Part shown: one piece after another, positions 61,259 through 64,000 of the stretch
Position numbering within the stretch: the first letter of the stretch is position 1
Layout of the letters: each line of letters begins with the position of its first letter
Source of the DNA: Opitutales bacterium
GTDB lineage: Bacteria; Verrucomicrobiota; Verrucomicrobiia; Opitutales; Oceanipulchritudinaceae
Reading direction: 5' to 3'
Length of the DNA: 64,000 nucleotides
NCBI GenBank assembly: GCA_016928295.1
Contig: JAFGLA010000086.1
Location: forward strand, 36,365-100,364
Notes under the pieces: model-generated
Told to the model about the DNA's origin: nothing
Seen by the model: the letters and a program-made list of their open reading frames with translations, nothing else
Database searches by the model: none
Position numbers and translations under genes: made by a program

Positions 61259-64000
61259 TTACTTGTTCGTAAGCGGTGCCATAACGAGCCTCATGCCGAC
61301 GTAGTTCCAGCGGTCAGAGGGGAGAAAGCGGTTACGTGCCGCGCTGCGGCTGTTGATTAGTCCCTGTTGCCATGAGCCGCCACGCGCTATCTTGTACTGC
61401 CCCTGTGCGGGGCCTGTTGGGTTGTTCTCGGCTTTGCCGGAGTAGGGCGCATACCAGTCAGCGCACCATTCGGCCACGTTGCCGTGCATGTCGTAAAGTC
61501 CCCATGCGTTCGCCGTTTTTTGCGCTACGGGACTTGTGCCGCGCTTGGAGTTCGCACTCGTCCAGCCCATGTCGCGCATTGCTCCCGAGAAGGCCGCGCT
61601 CGAACCCGCACGGCAGCAATACTCCCATTCTGCTTCCGTTGGCAGGCGGAATTCATAGCCGTCGGGCAACGTCCCGGCCTTGCGAGCAATGTCATTCAGG
61701 CGCCTGCAAAAGTCCACGGCCTCGTTCCAGCTAATGCTTTCAACAGGCGCGTTATCGCCCAGCTTGCGGAAAGACGCGGGGTTCGCTCCCGTCACGGCTC
61801 GCCATTGTGCCTGAGTCAGTTCCGTACGCGCCATCCAGAAGCCTTCGCCAAGGCGGACGCTGTGCGCTGTCTCGTCCTTTTCACGCCCGCCCTCCATCTC
61901 GTCGCTGCCCATGCGGAAGCTGCCCGCGTTTATCCAAACCAAGGCTATGTCCGCCCCCTTGCCAAGCGGCACAAGCGCGTTCTCTCCCGCGACTGGCAGG
62001 CTGCGTTCCAAGGTGGCGTGCAGGCTGAGGCTTCCCCCGTCGCTCATTGTGCCGGACAGCTCCACGGGCGGATAACCGTCCGCCGATACGCTGAATACGT
62101 GCCTGCCAGGGGGAATGACGGACAGCTTGAGCGGCGTTTTGCCAATCAGTCGCCCTTTCTCGCCCCTTACTTCGGCGCCGCTTATGTTGCTTGTGATGAG
62201 CAGCGGTCCGCCAGCATACACGCTCTCGATACGGGATGTTTCTCCTTTTGTAATGCTTACGCTTTTGCGGCGGGGCTGAGTGTCTTTCAGGCTGAACTCG
62301 AAGAGGTAATCCCCCGTCGGCAACTTGCCAAGGCTCTGCGGCACGCTGCCCGAGCTGAGGCCTGCGTCGCCCGGGCCGGATATGAGCCGCCAGCTCTGCC
62401 CAGCCGGTCTGCCGCTAATTTCCAGGTCGCCGAGTTGTCGCGTGAGGGCTATTTGCCCAAGGTCCAGCTTCTTGCCTTCCTTGAGGCTGATTTTTTTCTC
62501 AAAAGTATCGTATCCGGCCAGTTCGATTTTCAGCAGGTGGCTGCCTTTGGCAAGGTTCTCGAACAGGGCGGGGGAGCTTGGGGCGTGCTTGCCGTCGAGC
62601 GTGACTTTTGCGCCCTCGGGTAGCGTGCTTACGCGGATTGTGCCAGTCGCAGGCTTTGCCTTTTCGGTACTCGCGCCGGAGCTTGTGGATGCCTTTCCCG
62701 GCGCTTTGTCGCTCCTTGGCTGTGCCTTGCCATCGGAAGCGGTCTGATCCTTTGCTACCTCCTTATTCGTCGCGCTGTTTGCAGGGGCTGTCTTTTGCTT
62801 TTCGGGCGCTTTGTTCGTTGTCGCGCTTTGTTTGGAAGGCGTTTCTTCTGAATTGGGCAGGAGCTTGTCCAGATGCCCACCCTTGTAAAGGCCCGCGATT
62901 GCCGCTGTGCAAATCAGCAGCGTGGCCATGAGCAGTATTCGGCCCGTATGACCCTTGCCGTTCGCGCTCTTTGCTGCCTTCTCGTCTGCCGAGCCTCGGG
63001 CAGGAGCCTGCGCTTTGTCGCCAGAGGGCTTTTCGATGTTCGCCGCCGCGTGGGCCTTGGATTGGGGCAGAACAGCCGCAGCCTCTGCCGCACCAGTGCC
63101 ATTCGGGATATTGCGCAAGGCTTCGAGTGCGTCCGCTGCCGTTGAAAAGCGGTCTTGCGGGTCGATTTCGAGGCATTTGTCTATCCAGTCGTCCCAGTCG
63201 GCGGAAATGCCTTTGCAGAGTTTGCTTGCGGCCTTTGCGCGGCCAATGGGTTTGCGTCCTGTGAGGAACAGATACGCAAGTATGCCTATCGCATAGATGT
63301 CGCTTCTTGCGTCCGCGCTTTGTCCGGCCCGAACCTCCGGGCTCATGTAGTCAATGGTGCCGACAAGAGCCGACGCGTCGCGCGTGGGGATGGGCTTTGC
63401 CGGACTTGCGCCTTCGACGAGTGTTTCCTCTTCGTCGATGGAACGTGGAGCTGATGCGGAGTCGAGAATCGTGGCCCCTTCGTCCGCGCTAGCCGCCGCG
63501 CTGGCCGCGTCGATGCTGCGCCTTACGATGTCCTGCACAAAGTCTTTGTTCATGACGAGCGCAAGGCCGAAGTCGCTGATTTTGAAGCGGCCGTCCGCGT
63601 CGCGCAGGATGTTCGCGGGCTTCAGGTCGCGGTGGACGATGCCCTTTGCGTGCGCGTAGGCCAGTCCTTCGAGAATCTGTTCCAAAATGAAGCGAGCTTC
63701 AGCTTCGTCCAGCCTGCCTCCCTTGTCGCGCAGGTATTGGTCGAGGTCTCCCCCGCTTACAAACTCGAGCACGATGAAATGCCGTCCCTTGTCGAGGCCC
63801 GCGTTGAGGACGCGCACGACGCCGCGGTGGTCCATCTTGGCAAGAGCCTGTCCCTCGCTTGCAAAACGGCGTGTGAAGTCGGCGCTTCGGGACAGCTCCT
63901 CGGGCAGCACTTTTATTGCGCAACGCTGGTCAAGAATGACTTGGCGAGCGAGATAGACCTCGCCCATTGCGCCCGCGCCAAGAAGGCGTTCCAAGACGTA
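61259..64000 (-). CDS. Membrane Ser/Thr kinase with PEGA and formylglycine-enzyme-like domains (5' end outside window)
   Basis: The frame is open to the window edge, so the true start lies beyond it. Numbering below is from TTG 63994. The kinase domain (1-290) has the glycine loop GAGAMGEVYLARQ, Lys28 in CAIKVLP, the catalytic HRDLKPANIL (Asp123) and KISDFGLAL (Asp141). An insert rich in Ala, Ser and Glu lies after DFG. A low-complexity linker surrounds one membrane span (ILLMATLLICTAAIAGLY, about 355). Outside, there are two PEGA-type repeats (STLPEGAKVTLDGK and SNISGAEVRGEKG). The C-terminal FGE-sulfatase-type domain (about 685-905) has GSFRMGSDEMEGG, FRLPTEAEWEYCCRAGS and YDMHGNVAEWCADWY. 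In PVC bacteria such kinases sense envelope or polysaccharide signals; the ligand here is unknown. Confidence 0.92.
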   Translation of the reverse strand, partial: YVLERLLGAGAMGEVYLARQVILDQRCAIKVLPEELSRSADFTRRFASEGQALAKMDHRGVVRVLNAGLDKGRHFIVLEFVSGGDLDQYLRDKGGRLDEAEARFILEQILEGLAYAHAKGIVHRDLKPANILRDADGRFKISDFGLALVMNKDFVQDIVRRSIDAASAAASADEGATILDSASAPRSIDEEETLVEGASPAKPIPTRDASALVGTIDYMSPEVRAGQSADARSDIYAIGILAYLFLTGRKPIGRAKAASKLCKGISADWDDWIDKCLEIDPQDRFSTAADALEALRNIPNGTGAAEAAAVLPQSKAHAAANIEKPSGDKAQAPARGSADEKAAKSANGKGHTGRILLMATLLICTAAIAGLYKGGHLDKLLPNSEETPSKQSATTNKAPEKQKTAPANSATNKEVAKDQTASDGKAQPRSDKAPGKASTSSGASTEKAKPATGTIRVSTLPEGAKVTLDGKHAPSSPALFENLAKGSHLLKIELAGYDTFEKKISLKEGKKLDLGQIALTRQLGDLEISGRPAGQSWRLISGPGDAGLSSGSVPQSLGKLPTGDYLFEFSLKDTQPRRKSVSITKGETSRIESVYAGGPLLITSNISGAEVRGEKGRLIGKTPLKLSVIPPGRHVFSVSADGYPPVELSGTMSDGGSLSLHATLERSLPVAGENALVPLGKGADIALVWINAGSFRMGSDEMEGGREKDETAHSVRLGEGFWMARTELTQAQWRAVTGANPASFRKLGDNAPVESISWNEAVDFCRRLNDIARKAGTLPDGYEFRLPTEAEWEYCCRAGSSAAFSGAMRDMGWTSANSKRGTSPVAQKTANAWGLYDMHGNVAEWCADWYAPYSGKAENNPTGPAQGQYKIARGGSWQQGLINSRSAARNRFLPSDRWNYVGMRLVMAPLTNK

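Overview
The window comes from a Gram-negative, moderately GC-rich bacterium, most likely a Verrucomicrobiota of the Opitutales type. The reasons are inferential: a TonB-dependent starch system without a SusD-type lipoprotein, several HDOD and NtrC-type signalling proteins, LacI and AraC regulators, and a Trp/Tyr-rich C-terminal domain shared by three secreted proteins. No rRNA, tRNA, CRISPR array or recognisable transposase was seen. Both edges cut a gene: an HDOD response regulator on the left and a Ser/Thr kinase on the right.

Layout. 1-9.6 kb: HDOD regulator, signal peptidase I, methyltransferase, chemoreceptor, XRE regulator, second HDOD protein and a membrane P-loop NTPase. 9.9-12.4 kb: a zinc ABC uptake operon (substrate-binding protein, ATPase, permease) with a perfect 19-bp Zur-like dyad over its promoter. 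12.5-15.3 kb: ahcY and metK of the methyl cycle, separated by a 193-bp element with 30-bp inverted ends. 15.7-21.4 kb: HDOD-GAF protein, LacI regulator, miaB, a KTSC protein and an unknown. 21.4-26.8 kb: an NtrC-family activator facing a four-gene signalling operon. The gap between them holds two tandem dyads 21 bp apart and a good -24/-12 promoter. Three of the four operon proteins appear to lack their phosphorylation residue.

27.1-45.3 kb is a starch/maltodextrin locus: a secreted multidomain alpha-amylase, an AraC regulator, a second GH13 amylase, a TonB-dependent receptor, GH97, a GH13 neopullulanase-like enzyme, 4-alpha-glucanotransferase, an MFS sugar transporter and glycogen phosphorylase. 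Polymer would be cut outside the cell, taken up through the receptor, trimmed in the periplasm, carried in by the MFS protein and turned into glucose-1-phosphate. A TonB-domain protein follows.

47-52 kb holds three flagellum-related genes: a divergent flagellin-like protein with a sigma-28-like promoter, a FliS-like chaperone directly after it, and a FliA/WhiG sigma factor. An acyl-ACP thioesterase and a structured, attenuator-like RNA region lie between them. 52-64 kb has a secreted trypsin-like protease, a response regulator with a degenerate HD-GYP domain, a TonB-domain lipoprotein, a CE1-like esterase, a stand-alone CoaC, an unknown, a CLC-F-like anion transporter, a secreted GHTSHGSQ-family protein and a Ser/Thr kinase with PEGA and formylglycine-enzyme-like domains.

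The two observations most worth following are the sigma-54 signalling island at 21.4-26.8 kb and the C-terminal aromatic domain shared by three unrelated exported proteins.
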